Below are positions 44,397 through 52,750 of a stretch of DNA of 64,000 bases, one piece after another. The notes beneath the pieces were generated by a model that did no database searches, was not told the origin of the DNA, and saw only the letters and a program-made list of their open reading frames with translations. Source of the DNA: Molanna angustata (taxonomy: Eukaryota > Arthropoda > Insecta > Trichoptera > Molannidae); NCBI GenBank assembly GCA_963576475.1, contig OY754984.1:18501215-18565214 (forward strand), given 5' to 3'. Numbering within the stretch: position 1 is the first letter of the stretch; each line of letters opens with the position of its first letter. A program made the position numbers and the translations under genes.

Positions 44397-44433
44397 TATC
44401 GACGCGTTTCGTGCAATGCACATCGTCAGAATA
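44397..44433 (-). ncRNA. hammerhead ribozyme motif (left arm)
   Basis: Minus strand: stem I TATT/GATA, CTGACGA, stem II GTGC-ATT-GCAC, GAAA, ACGCGT, cleavage triplet GTC (plus 44401-44403). All invariant core positions are kept. Confidence 0.78.
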
Positions 44434-44440
44434 TTCAGAT

Positions 44441-44477
44441 TATTCTGACGATGTACCTTGCACGAAACGCGTCGATA
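44441..44477 (+). ncRNA. hammerhead ribozyme motif (right arm)
   Basis: Stem I TATT/GATA, CTGACGA at 44445-44451, stem II GTAC-CTT-GCAC with one A-C mismatch, GAAA, ACGCGT, triplet GTC at 44471-44473. Core intact, stem II weakened. Confidence 0.72.
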
Positions 44478-44690
44478 TTCTATTAAATACAATAGAACTA
44501 TTACCAAGTATTTTTATATATTTATAACATATCTATGAAAATAATATATCCTTGTTCAGAATAAATCTCAAAACGTACCTTTTTAAAATCTTACCAGAGT
44601 CAAAATGATACAACGTAATTTATTCTCAGCGCCTTTGAGATGAGATATTCACGAAAACGGCGCTATTTAAATTATCCAAGTTGTTATATT

Positions 44691-45654
44691 ATATTATATT
44701 TCTAATGCACACCTAAAATTCTTCAAATAAGGTTGAACTCCAGACTGGTTAGTTGGAAGAAATCCCGTCTGTGCCGTTCTTCTGTTTAATTATTTGTCTT
44801 CTGTTTTATATTTTGAACAACCCTCCCATCACATGCCACGGATCCCATCACATCACATTCGTCATCCTTTACTGCCCATGCTGCCCGGTTATGGAACAAC
44901 TTGACATTAGAACTGCACCAACGTTAGCAACCTTCAAAATTGGGGCAGGGTAAGGCAATGTAGGCAGGTCGAATGCAAACTTTGTTAACTATTGTATGAG
45001 AATGTTCGTCCTTAAAGATTACAATCGTGTGCGCCCAAGTTAGTGTATTTAAATTGAGCGTTACATAAAATACTATGGGTTATTTGATTTAACAAAAAAG
45101 TGAGAACATTGTGTGAAAACGTATCGAGCCAATTTTTAGATTTATAAAATACCTATCATTTAAAAAAACATTCATGTTTCTAAGCCTTATAAGTTTTGAG
45201 TTATGGATAAAAAATCTGAGAAAACAGGTATTATTAAAAAAATATTACGGAAAAAGTACACAAGACAAAAGTAAATGTATCGGGCCAATGTATAGACAAA
45301 TAATGAGAGACTAATATATATTTTAATTGAATACGTAACTTTTAAGAATACGGCGTAATGAGCATCCAAAAAGTACCTTGGAGCCTGTATCCCGTCACCT
45401 TAAAGCGCTCGTTCCAACTATCTATGTCTTTACCAACGTACTTCCCATTTATTTCCCTATTCCTATCATATATCTTCTCTCCTTTTTTTTCCCCTTTCCC
45501 CCCATAGTGTTGTAACAGGTTTCATCTAAGATTTGTTTAATAGTCATTGGTGTACATATTTTTATTCTTTTTACTTTTTTTATGTATAAATATAATATGT
45601 TTATAGTTTTATGTAGGTTTTCTTTTTTGTACATATACCACTTTCACCCATTAT
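44691..45654. other. unassigned AT-rich DNA
   Basis: No family recognised. The 66-codon frame at 44753-44953 (CPCCPVMEQLDIRTAPTL) has a vague LINE-tail feel (SSHHITFVI... followed by 'LWNNLDIRTAPTLATFK') and may be another decayed Jockey-type coding end, but I cannot show it. Confidence 0.35.
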
Positions 45655-45760
45655 TGTAACAGATGGTTGTTTGGAAGAAATTGCCACTAGGCAATAAGTC
45701 CTCCATTTGTACTGGCAAATAAGTTTTGTTAAGTACAATAAAGTATTAAAATAAATAAAA
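45655..45760 (+). mobile_element. Jockey-type LINE 3' tail
   Basis: GGTTGTTTGGAAGAAATTGC, CACTAGGCAATAAGTCCTCC and CAATAAAGTATTAAAATAAA correspond to the 3'UTR of the 14.3-kb family read in coding orientation. No ORF part. Confidence 0.7.
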
Positions 45761-45835
45761 AAGAAATTGCCATACGGCAATTAACTCGCCACTTGCGTAG
45801 GATGCAAGGAAGTGTTTGTAATAATAATTATAACG
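45761..45835 (+). mobile_element. SINE family A, tail fragment
   Basis: AAGAAATTGCCATACGGCAA, CTCGCCACTTGCGTAGGATG and CAAGGAAGTGTTTGTAATAA match the 3' part of family A. Directly behind the Jockey tail. Confidence 0.85.
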
Positions 45836-46339
45836 AACAAAATCTCATCTTAATATCAATCTTTTCAAATATTTGTATTAAATTGTCTTTTTTGTATACA
45901 TTAATACAATCGATAAATTAATTTTAATCAAAAAGATTTCATAAGGCCCTTGTATACCTTGAGTATACGGATGTACACAAATATACCACCTTCATGTACA
46001 CTTTGTACACTATAAATGTACACTAAATAACCTTCTCATGTATAAAACACAAAAAAATATTGAATATCACCACTTCTTACTTTTTAGTTAAATAAAAAAG
46101 GGTTTCAAATTTCAAATAAATCACGCAATAGAATAAAGATTGAAATTAAAATATTCTTTATTTCAAAGACGTATCTTTTGAGGGTACTGGGGAAAAGATT
46201 TTGAAAATTTACTATTTAGCCTACTATAGCCTCTTATATCTGAATCTAATCATAATCAATTTCATGAGATGCCCTGCGCAAAGAAAATAAACCTCATTTC
46301 AATGTTACGATGTTCGATCATACGCATATTTATTTTTAT
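45836..46339. other. AT-rich DNA, no gene
   Basis: A GTACAC-rich patch at 45970-46030; otherwise nothing recognised. Confidence 0.5.
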
Positions 46340-46509
46340 TTTATTTATTTTATTTTTAATTAACACAAACAATATTAGATAGTTTGATTACATGGATTAA
46401 TAATATATATGATACATCAATTATCTAAATCTAATGTCAATTATTTGTACGTTAATATGTTATAAAAAAATATAAAAATACTTGGTTATAGTTCTATTGT
46501 TTTTATTAG

Positions 46510-46550
46510 ATTATTGACGCGTTTCGTGCAAAGCACATCGTCAGAATAAT
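46510..46550 (-). ncRNA. hammerhead ribozyme motif (left arm)
   Basis: Minus strand: stem I ATTATT/AATAAT (6 bp), CTGACGA, stem II GTGC-TTT-GCAC, GAAA, minimal ACGCGT stem III, cleavage triplet GTC (plus 46516-46518). Best match in the window. Confidence 0.82.
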
Positions 46551-46551
46551 T

Positions 46552-46590
46552 TTATTCTGACGATGTGCTTTGCACGAAACGCGTCAATAA
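46552..46590 (+). ncRNA. hammerhead ribozyme motif (right arm)
   Basis: Stem I TTATT/AATAA, CTGACGA at 46557-46563, stem II GTGC-TTT-GCAC, GAAA 46576-46579, ACGCGT, GTC at 46583-46585. Mirror image of the left-arm motif. Which strand is transcribed is unknown. Confidence 0.82.
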
Positions 46591-46850
46591 TCTAATAAAA
46601 ACAATAGAACTATAACCAAGTATTTTTATATTTTTTCATAACATATTAACGTACAATGGAGTTCTATCAAGAATTGTCGATCGACAAACTAAACTTAGTC
46701 AATTACATACATGTGTCAAATACATTTTTGTTTGTGTGTGTAGTGTAAGTAGTATAGTATTTTAATTATTTATTTATTTAATTATTATTTCACTTATGTA
46801 AGAGAGAGGGTGTGTATATGTATGTGTGTGTGTGTGTGTGTGTTTGATGG

Positions 46851-47239
46851 TGCGTGTGTGTGAAAATTTCAAATTGAAGCTAACAATGTACGAAGTAAAA
46901 AATAAATACAGAATATTTAATAACTTGCCTAAATAGCCACTCCATACATCAATTATAAGCTTACAATACTATCATGATAAGTTATATAATATTTTATAGG
47001 TACATATATGTACATATATCCGGATCTCATGGTATCACTGTGTAGTAAGTATATGTGTGAGAGTGAATGTGTAATGTGTGTGAGGGTGTGTATGTGTGTG
47101 AGGGTGTGTATGTGTGTGAGGGTGTGTATGTGTGAGTGGTGCGTATGTGAAGGTGCATGCATATGTGTGATGCGTACTTATAAACCTATGAAGTAAGTGT
47201 TTATAACTTTTGACGAAATTAATTTCTAGTATCTTTGAA
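46851..47239 (+). repeat. GT-rich minisatellite and flanks
   Basis: About five GTGTGTGAGGGTGTGTAT units at 47055-47150; the opposite-strand HTHTH-type frames are translations of it. The remainder is AT-rich with nothing recognised. Confidence 0.75.
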
Positions 47240-47700
47240 TAGGTCCAAGCCAAGCGTGTTCTCGTGTTTTATATAGGTGCTAATGATTCTGTTGATGGTT
47301 GCATTTTTTGCGGCGTAAGTTCTGTGTTTTTAGGTCGAAAAAGAGTAGTGTGCCTGGAGCGACAAACCGGTACATTGAAGTGTACATATGATAATAAAAC
47401 TGGACAATCAATATGGTTATTTAAAATGTTATACAGAAATTGAATGTCATAACAATAAATTACGTCTAGATACAAGTGTAGAGAGGGATGGTGCAACAAT
47501 ATTACGATAATCCAAGCGTTTTATAAATTTTCTTTGTACTCGTTCGATATTATTGATGTGTACTTGGTACTGGGGATTCCAAATAACAGAGCAATACAAA
47601 AGTGTACTTCTGATCAATGAATTGAACAGCACAGAAAATTGAACAGTACAAAACAAAACTTCCAAGTCCACAATTAATTCCACAAGTGTACATAGTAATG
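47240..47700 (-). pseudogene. Jockey/CR1-like LINE C-terminal fragment, frameshifted
   Basis: The minus frame 47683-47470 reads NSLIRSTLLYCSVIWNPQYQ, INNIERVQRKFIKRLDYRN and LVSRRNLLLD; the next frame 47460-47270 reads IQFLYNILNNHIDCPVLLSY and HFNVPVCRSRHTTLF. The two join across a frameshift near 47465. Matches the coding part at 59.2-59.7 kb. RT catalytic core missing. Confidence 0.85.
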
Positions 47701-48230
47701 GTGTACCTACATCTTACATTTCCCATCCCATTATTATCTTCCCACACGAGTACAGAGGGAGGGGAGATATGGCGGTAGGGGAGAGAAGGGGGAGGGGAAA
47801 TATGAGAATTTGATGTGTGCTATTCAGAAAATTGAGCTTATTTTTCATAGCCAATTTAAAGCTACCAAATTATTCTTCTAATGGCGGCGTATTTACGCGG
47901 AAATTTTCTATGAATTTTGGCGGATTCTTTCATCCTTCTCTCGCTCATTCCCTCTCGGGTGTGTTCACTCCGGTTAAGATTTTCCTTGGGGCATCAAACA
48001 TCTTAAGGGTTGATAAAGTGATGAAGGACGTGTTGTCGCTTATTTTATAAGTTTTCATCCCCTTTCAGACAAAGGTTCGCCGGTAATGCGACATATTCAA
48101 TATAAAAAAACGTAAAAGAAAACATTATTCACTGTGCATTTTCGTATCCAAAAATATTTTCATATTTTCAGAATTAACTTTGTAACCATTGATATATAAA
48201 AATAATAGATACGTTACTAGTAATAGTAAT
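47701..48230. other. unassigned DNA
   Basis: 47755-47800 is a G-rich GGGAGGGGAGA patch. The 77-codon frame at 47817 has no recognised similarity. Confidence 0.45.
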
Positions 48231-48394
48231 ATAATAATAAACACTTCCTTGCACCCTGCGCAAGTGGAGAGCTTATTGCCATATGGCAATTTCTTCCAAC
48301 TAACCAGTGTTTCCAGCCCATAGAAGCAATATTAGCGTGAGAAATGAATTTAAATAAATTTCTCCTCTGCTGGGGATCGAACCCAGGACGCCCG
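48231..48394 (-). mobile_element. SINE family A, copy 3 (truncated head)
   Basis: Body and B-box region (GGGGATCGAACCCAGGACG) in reverse orientation as in copy 1, but the sequence leaves the family right after CCCG at 48394, before the A box. Confidence 0.9.
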
Positions 48395-48599
48395 TCTTTA
48401 ACTTCGATAAACATAGCATAACTCACTTAATTCTTACCGCACTTTGATGTTGTAGAGTTGGGACGTATTTTCGCAGTCAAAATGTTATATTGGGTAATGA
48501 AAACATGTAAAATTTCCACCAGAACTATGAAGGAACGACCAGATATATTATTCCATACTGCATATTTATTTGATTTCTAATATATTTATATGATTTTTT

Positions 48600-48900
48600 C
48601 GCAACACTAGCTATTCCCATTCATTCCTCAGTTCCTCTTTTGAAGTGAAATCAACAAGACGGAACACGATAAGTAATGATTCTACGACGTCTCAATTAAT
48701 TCAACTTTTTAAAAAGAAACTAAAGCTGTTTTACCTAATGTTACGTGTTTCTTTTCGTTTGTTATAAATTTAATGTACCTACCACTATACTTTTTATGAC
48801 CTCACGTTGCTTTGGTTGGTTGGAAGAAATTGTCTTGTGGTAATAAACCCGCCATTACACGGCGTTATAAAAATTACATATTTTTACTCGTACGATTTAA
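48600..48900 (+). pseudogene. Jockey-type LINE coding end and 3' tail
   Basis: The plus strand shows SSFEVKSTRRNTISNDSTTS and LFKKKLKLFYLML, equivalent to SSSFEVQSARLWN ... FKKKLKKEYLSL at 14.6 kb, with stop codons upstream. The tail GGTTGGAAGAAATTGTCTTG and AATAAACCCGCCATTACACG closes it. Confidence 0.75.
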
Positions 48901-48934
48901 ATTAAGTTCTAACTAATATAAATAAAGTTATAAT

Positions 48935-49550
48935 AAAGTGGGTTGTGGCCAACGCTACACTCCTCACTAACAAGTCATTATATAAATTATTCCAATTTTG
49001 TATGGAAAATATTCAGCATTTTCATGAAATGAGTTTGTTAAAATATTTTTTTTATTTTAATATTTTATTATGAAAATTTGATAACTCTTCAATGCCATTT
49101 TATGAAAGTGATGTGCCTTTTTACCAATTTGAAAAAGAAAATTTCATATTTTATGTTTCATAAGCTTGGGGTCACTTTGAAATATTTGATAGTTAAAAAA
49201 AATAAGAAGCACTATTCAGATATCCTTCAAAATCTAATGGGGTCTAAGTGAGTATTAGATATACAAATTTGCAAAATTTGAATAGAATCGAGTACTTTAG
49301 TCTAAAATCGATAAAGTAAAATGAACACGCCGTGCATAGCACACAGCACATAGCACATATCACATAGCACATAGTACATAGTACATAGCACATAGCACAC
49401 ACACACACAGATACATTGTGATGAAACTTTCAGAATATAATCTCAGCATGATACTAGTTTATAATCTGCAATAAAAAAAATAGCCTTAAAAATTGCGAAA
49501 TCATAACTCCCCACTATATCCCCTTGGGTTAGTGAAGAGTAAAAAGTAAT
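48935..49550 (-). repeat. dispersed repeat R, most complete copy
   Basis: On the minus strand: TACTCTTCACTAACCCAAGG, ATATAGTGGGGAGTTATGAT, TCATGCTGAGATTATATTCT, TTTCATCACAATGTATCTGT, a CA/TGTGCTATG patch (ACATAGCAC repeats at 49330-49405), CTCACTTAGACCCCATTAGA, GAATAGTGCTTCTTATTTTT, then CATTTTATGAAAGTGATGTG inverted context and TTGGCCACAACCC. Colinear with 57310-58560 and 61486-62260. No ORF, no terminal repeats; class unknown. Confidence 0.85.
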
Positions 49551-49687
49551 AAAAATGTAGGTAATGAAAATACAATTAATAAATCAAATTGACCTTCGAA
49601 TTGAGACTAGTTTTCGTTAAATCAAATTTAGACGTGAAGTATGATTATTTTGAATGCATGTTTTCATCGATAATGAAATAATCTACT

Positions 49688-49885
49688 CTGGTCTTCTTCT
49701 CCTTTGTTATATGCCAACTATTGGCACTGACTGTGCCAATGTCTGTTGGGGTCAGCACTCCTTGTCCTTTAATTATAGTTCCTTTTGTCCTGTATTATGT
49801 CACCTAGGGCTTGTCGCTGCTGTTGGTTTTGTCTTTACACAATCCAGGAATCCTTTGGTCTTCTTTTGGATGTAAGTCGAGGAAG
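49688..49885 (-). mobile_element. probable RTE-like 3' end
   Basis: Minus strand: GTCGAGGAAG..., GACCCCAACAGACATTGGCA and a GGAGAAGAAGACC end resemble the tail at 50110 (GACCCCAGATGAACTGGGAA, AAGAAGAAGAAG). No clear frame remains. Confidence 0.5.
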
Positions 49886-50109
49886 ATCGATGAAGATTGC
49901 TTAGTTTACAATGAACTAATCTACTTAAATGGATAAGCAATATGAATATTAATTAGTCTGCGATATATATACTATGTATCTTAAAGATAATACGATTTAA
50001 CTATGCATCTTGCATACTATTATCATTATCTGCAACAAATATGTACATATCTACGAGATCATAGTAAATCTTCTACCTTCAGAATTCAGACCTAATTCTA
50101 TAACCTTAT

Positions 50110-50400
50110 AGTGTTCTTCTTCTTCTTCTTTGGCTGGTCCTCTTCCCAGTTCATCTGGGGTCGGCCCTCCTGGTACGCAGTCTCCACGTCTTTCTGTCAT
50201 GTGACATCTCACTGGTCAGCTGGTCCTTCCTCAGATCTCTCTCAATACTCGTCCACCAGGTGGCCTGTGGACGGCCTCTAGCTCTGGGTGGTGTGGGAAT
50301 ATTTAGGGCCACCCTGACCACGTGATCGTCTCCCCTTCTATTCACATGACCATACCACCGGAGTCTGGTTTCTTTCATTTTCTCCGGGATGGGCGCGACC
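50110..50400 (-). pseudogene. RTE-type LINE C-terminal fragment, third family
   Basis: The minus frame reads MKETRLRWYGHVNRRGDDHV, RARGRPQATWWTSIERDLRK and DRKTWRLRTRRADPR, then GACCCCAGATGAACTGGGAAG and a GAAGAAGAAGAAG tail. This is a standard RTE C-terminus ('LRWYGHV.RR..DHVVR', 'GRP...W', 'DR..WR..'). Only about 80 codons; RT absent. Sequence differs from the 60.8-kb and 26.8-kb families. Confidence 0.87.
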
Positions 50401-51169
50401 CTATAATCTTCATAGTGTTATTTTTTAAAATTCCTTGTATTATGGTTTAATCACGGTTCATTTGAGCCCGGTTCATAGTCTTATTCCAAGTTCAACTAAA
50501 ACCTTACTTATAAAAATATTTGAACTGCAGTTCAGTTGAACTCAATTTTGAGCTCTATTTCATACCACAGCACCGACTTTAGTTTTGTTAGGTTGGTTGC
50601 CATGACAACGGTTAATTTTTTTTTTTCAATGATTTCATCCGTTAAAACTTTAAAGATGCTCTTACGGTCTGGAAAGCGAGATTTTCTGATTTTTTTTTTT
50701 TTTTTGATACAATAGAAATACACAATTCAAACATATTGCCACATTTGTTTTTCCCTTTTTGTTGTTTTTTAGTATATCATTGAAGCTATAATTGATACAT
50801 TTTTTTCTTTGTGTTAACAATTTTGTTTAATACTGTTTGTACAGTTTGTGTAATTCTTTTTTTATATTTTAATTTCTAAATTTTTATAGAATAGATTTAT
50901 ACTAATATAGATTTATACTAATCCCTGTATCGTAAATAAACAGTATAAAAAATTATAATAATACTGTCTTAAATAAAAAGTAGATCCTACAATAACTTAT
51001 AGAAACACATCGTAAATAAATAGTACCTACAATATATTTAAATCGAAATTTGCATAGGTAAACAAGCCAACAATGAAAAAATATTTCTGGCGCAGTTCAG
51101 GGATGACACCTATACGAGACACCGTCACCTCATTTATAAGGACTGTTGCTTTCATTGTTTACAAATAAA
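50401..51169. other. AT-rich DNA with repeat scrap
   Basis: 50580-50720 (TGATTTCATCCGTTAAAAC, CTTACGGTCTGGAAAGC) is the second copy of the repeat at 390-600. Nothing else recognised. Confidence 0.5.
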
Positions 51170-51490
51170 CTAATTTCTCAATAGATGGCGTTACAAAAAA
51201 AGGCTTTTGCGTTACAAAAAAGGGCTTTTCCGTTACTTCATACATGGTAATAGTATAGTTCCTTATTTTCAGGTGAATTGTTACACATTATTTTAATATA
51301 TAGAACATTCAAAAAATTACATTGATAAGGGAACTCAATAAAGGCATAATTGGTGAAAGTTGCGCAAGCGCATAAAGTGATCACGTAAACCAGCCGATGA
51401 CAGGTCGTATGCCTTGTAGGTGCCTCGAGTTCCTGTTTCTTCTATAATATCCCAACTTTGTCTCTATTGAGATGTTAAAAAGTTTCTCAA
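51170..51490 (-). repeat. foldback element, right-half fragment
   Basis: Loop-like CAATAGATGGCGTTAC, then TTCCTTATTTTCAGGTGAAT, GGCATAATTGGTGAAAGTTG, GCGCATAAAGTGATCACGTA and TTGTCTCTATTGAGATG follow the right arm at 40035-40286. The left arm is missing. The loop part is locally duplicated (GCGTTACAAAAAAGGGCTTT). Confidence 0.85.
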
Positions 51491-51889
51491 TAACAATATA
51501 TTTATATTACCACAACCGACATACTCAGTTTGGTTTACTATATTGTTGGAAAGGTCAAGGAACAACTCGCGACACAAACATCAAACGTCAAGTGATCTTA
51601 TTGGTTGATTCAAATCAGAGTACATCCCTCTACTAAAATTGGTTTATGCGCATTGCGCATGTTGCTTCACCCGTAAACTTTAGTTTGACGAGGTCTATCT
51701 TTTTTATTATTTTTAGAAGCTTTTTTTGAAGAATTTGATACATTTGTTTCTTTGTGTGAACTATTATATACTGTTTGTACGGTGTATATTTATTTTTGTT
51801 TCTGTATTTTTTATCTGTTTTATTTTTTTTAATATTTTAACACATAAATGGCTTATGCTGCATATTGTGTTAATAAATAATACATACAA

Positions 51890-51960
51890 TATTATTTTTT
51901 TGTATGGGATTTGACGTTTGTTGTATAATTTTTTTCTACAATAACAAACTACAAACGCCA
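51890..51960. repeat. left arm of a hairpin MITE (target of the LTR element)
   Basis: TTTTTTTGTATGGGATTTGACGTTTG here is mirrored by ACAAACGCCAAACCC ... CATACAAAAAAAATAG reconstructed across the LTR insertion (51950-51965 joined to 57012-57030). The LTR retrotransposon landed inside the right arm. Confidence 0.8.
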
Positions 51961-51965
51961 AACCC
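51961..51965. repeat. LTR element target duplication, left (AACCC)
   Basis: Matches 57007-57011. Deleting the element and one copy restores a palindromic hairpin, which confirms the boundary. Confidence 0.88.
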
Positions 51966-52574
51966 TGTGGCGATTGCGCCAATTGCGCCGCGCAGTGCTT
52001 CGCTGCGCTGAGTACTTCGGCAGGCGCCATCTTGCCCTGCGCCGTATTCACAGCCCGTCTCCTATTTAAGGGGAAGCACAGCGCGCCCAGACCATTCCGC
52101 TCATCCAGATCTCGAAGCTAGGCATCACGCTGCCCGACCGCTCGTCGTCGTTCAAATCGTCCGCGTTTCAAATTTACATTTATATTCATTAAATAATAAC
52201 TCGACATTTCTGTACCAAGTAATATTAGTAAACATCAATTGTAATCATCATCTTGATAAATAAAAGAGTAAGTTAAATTTCCTGTTATATCTTTCAATCT
52301 GTCAACCATTCCTACCTGAGTAATATTTGATAATAATATTTAATCTATTGTATACGGTATCGCAATTGCTTGGTCGATCAATCTGTGGCTCAGCTGTCGG
52401 GACTATCCGAACAGACCGCCACCAGGTTCGAACCAAGCGGTTGAGATATCATTTGGGTTGTATGTAGCTAAAGGCGGACAAACAGGTAATACCTACACGT
52501 CCAACTGACCGACCTTACCACCTCAATTACAGGCTTGCATATCAGCTCACGCTGGTATGCAATCTCTTACCCCA
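51966..52574 (+). repeat. 5' LTR
   Basis: Starts TGTGGCGATTGCGCCAATTG in a GC-rich U3 (GCGCCGCGCAGTGCTTCGC), a TATA-like TATTTAAGGGG at 52063, downstream initiator-like CATTCCGCTCATCC, AATAAA-type polyadenylation signal near 52256 (TAAATAAAAGAG), and an AT-rich remainder. It is 56 bp shorter than the 3' LTR: the stretch between GGTATGCAATC and ACCCCA is missing. Confidence 0.92.
52060..52075 (+). promoter_or_regulatory. LTR promoter TATA-like box
   Basis: CTCCTATTTAAGGGGAAG; duplicated at 56439 in the 3' LTR and paralleled by GGTATATAAGGAGC in the solo LTR at 43.8 kb. Conservation of position across all three LTRs supports it. Confidence 0.65.
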
Positions 52575-52750
52575 AAACTGGTGACTCCCGATCGTGTCTC
52601 TGAACACCCACCAGTCCAAAACTGGTGACCCGAACGTGTCTGAACATACCTTCTAAACAGTCCCAAAACTGGTGACTCCTGATCGTGTCTCTGAATACCC
52701 ACCAGCCCAAAACTGGTGACCACCGAACGTGTCTCTGAACACACACATAC
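52575..52750 (+). repeat. primer-binding region amplified as four ~45-bp repeats
   Basis: AAAACTGGTGACTCCCGATC, followed three more times by AAAACTGGTGAC variants (ACCCGAACG, ACTCCTGATC, ACCACCGAACG), each with CGTGTCTCTGAACA and CCACCAG. The first TGGTGACTCCCGATCG, starting four bases after the LTR, is placed as a tRNA primer site would be; the repeats therefore duplicate it. Confidence 0.75.

Larger units (their letters stand above)
44207..44536. mobile_element. palindromic hammerhead element inserted in a LINE ORF
   Basis: The outer left end TTTGTCGATCGACAATTCTT, GATAGAACTCCATTGTATGT, then AAAATACTTGGTAATAGTTC and its reverse complement GAACTATTACCAAGTATTTT form the arms; each arm has a hammerhead motif pointing outwards from a short spacer. 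The left arm also holds about 75 bp absent from the right. GAAAATATAATATC at 44193-44206 and GAAAATAATATATC at 44537-44550 (12 of 14 identical) are the diverged target duplication; removing the insert restores the LINE frame. No coding capacity. Confidence 0.88.
44090..44690 (+). pseudogene. Jockey/CR1-like LINE coding end split by a hammerhead element
   Basis: The plus frame reads GRNLISVSGINARNNLPHTL then KQTENIIS to 44206; after the 330-bp insertion it resumes SLFRINLKTYLFKILPESK-stop (about 44549-44609). Both halves belong to the last codons of a Jockey/CR1-like ORF. The 3'UTR carries TTCACGAAAACGGCGCTAT, repeated in reverse at 13586-13680. Upstream RT is missing. Confidence 0.82.
46444..46697. 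mobile_element. palindromic hammerhead element, complete with empty-site paralogue
   Basis: 254 bp. The left arm GTACGTTAATATGTTATAAA ... AGCACATCGTCAGAATA and the right arm, its reverse complement, form a hairpin of about 105 bp per arm with an ATTT spacer. Only the right side continues into AATGGAGTTCTATCAAGAAT and GTCGATCGACAAACTAAACT. GTCAATTA (8 bp) lies at 46436-46443 and 46698-46705. The uninterrupted sequence AATGTCAGTTACATACATG at 28673 is the paralogous empty site. No open frame. Two outward-facing hammerhead motifs sit at the tip. Confidence 0.92.
46340..46850 (+). repeat. single-unit paralogue of the GT minisatellite, split by a hammerhead element
   Basis: The lead-in TTAGATAGTTTGATTACATG and the tail TACATACATGTGTCAAATAC, TAGTGTAAGTAGTATAGTAT, GTAAGAGAGAGGGTGTG follow 28610-28830 closely, except that 46444-46705 is extra. 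28674-28690 therefore shows the pre-insertion site. Confidence 0.9.

Noticed and set aside
46953..47253. HTHTHTH and CVRVCMCVRV frames
   Set aside because: Both strands of a GT minisatellite.
51764..52051. 95-codon minus frame reaching into the 5' LTR
   Set aside because: It crosses the LTR boundary and target duplication, so it cannot be an ancestral gene; no family similarity.
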